NCBI GenBank assembly: GCA_030453435.1
Contig: JAKDKI010000014.1
Location: 1-16,592, forward strand
DNA: 16,592 bases
Direction: 5' to 3'
Source: Kocuria sp.
Lineage (GTDB): Bacteria > Actinomycetota > Actinomycetes > Actinomycetales > Micrococcaceae
The position numbers and the translations under genes are program-made. Positions 16,525 through 16,592 of this stretch are shown here, in pieces. Position 1 is the first letter of the stretch. Every line of letters begins with the position of its first letter. The notes beneath the pieces are model-generated. The model was not told the origin of the DNA, ran no database searches, and worked only from the letters and a program-made list of their open reading frames with translations.

Positions 16525-16592
16525 GTGACCGACACGATGAAAGCTATTGCCGCGCAGGAAAGCGGCGGCCCGGACGTCTTGCAGCTGACCGA
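16525..16592 (+). CDS. Quinone oxidoreductase / zinc-type alcohol dehydrogenase-like protein (5' fragment)
   Basis: Only the first 22 codons are in the window; the gene continues past the right edge. The reading (MTDTMKAIAAQESGGPDVLQ…) matches the N-terminal strand pair typical of NADPH:quinone oxidoreductases of the medium-chain dehydrogenase family (MKAI…GGPEVL…), a cytoplasmic NAD(P)H-dependent group. The start is GTG at 16525 with AAGGAGG just upstream; the ATG at 16537 is the alternative. It is divergent from argC, with about 170 bp between them that also hold the argC operator. The family call rests on a short stretch and is provisional. Confidence 0.7.
   Translation, partial: MTDTMKAIAAQESGGPDVLQLT

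Overview
The window looks like chromosomal DNA of a high-GC actinobacterium, most likely a member of the Micrococcales (Micrococcaceae-like). The pointers are GC-rich sequence with strong codon bias, GTG and TTG starts behind GGAGG-type ribosome sites, the argCJBDFR…GH order, the neighbouring mpg and tyrS genes, and a HelD-type RNA polymerase-recycling ATPase. The genus cannot be fixed from sequence reading alone. Almost everything is on the minus strand, so the natural reading direction is right to left.

Right part (16592 to 10320): the first 22 codons of a plus-strand quinone-oxidoreductase-like gene diverge from the arginine operon argC-argJ-argB-argD-argF-argR. The operon is tight: ATGA overlap for argB/argD, GTGA overlap for argF/argR, small gaps elsewhere. 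A pair of ArgR-type boxes sits just upstream of argC. The six genes take glutamate-derived N-acetylglutamate to citrulline by the cyclic pathway, in which ArgJ recycles the acetyl group, and encode the repressor ArgR.

Middle (10294 to 8094): a small plus-strand ankyrin-repeat gene, convergent with argR, and a minus-strand fatty-acid-CoA-ligase-like gene interrupt the usual argR-argG neighbourhood. Between the ligase stop and argG lies a second pair of ArgR-type boxes with the same 2-bp spacing as the argC pair, overlapping a TATAGT -10 element and the last codons of the ligase gene.

Left-middle (8004 to 4502): argG and argH complete arginine synthesis from citrulline. A 13-bp perfect hairpin separates them. 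The 3-methyladenine DNA glycosylase gene (mpg) follows argH closely, with a TTG start.

Left (4452 to 1): adenine phosphoribosyltransferase (apt), closed by a hairpin plus T4 terminator; helD; and tyrS 13 bp after helD. Downstream of the tyrS stop are a long bulged hairpin and a 5.7-copy heptamer tandem repeat that reaches into the tyrS stop codon. The leftmost ~150 bp hold no convincing gene. They may be the promoter/leader region of a minus-strand gene or RNA operon outside the window.

Most of the window is ordinary core metabolism. No mobile element, CRISPR array, tRNA or rRNA gene was seen. The points worth a second look are the matched ArgR box pairs, the terminator immediately ahead of helD, the possibly leaderless apt and tyrS starts, the split arg cluster, and the heptamer array.
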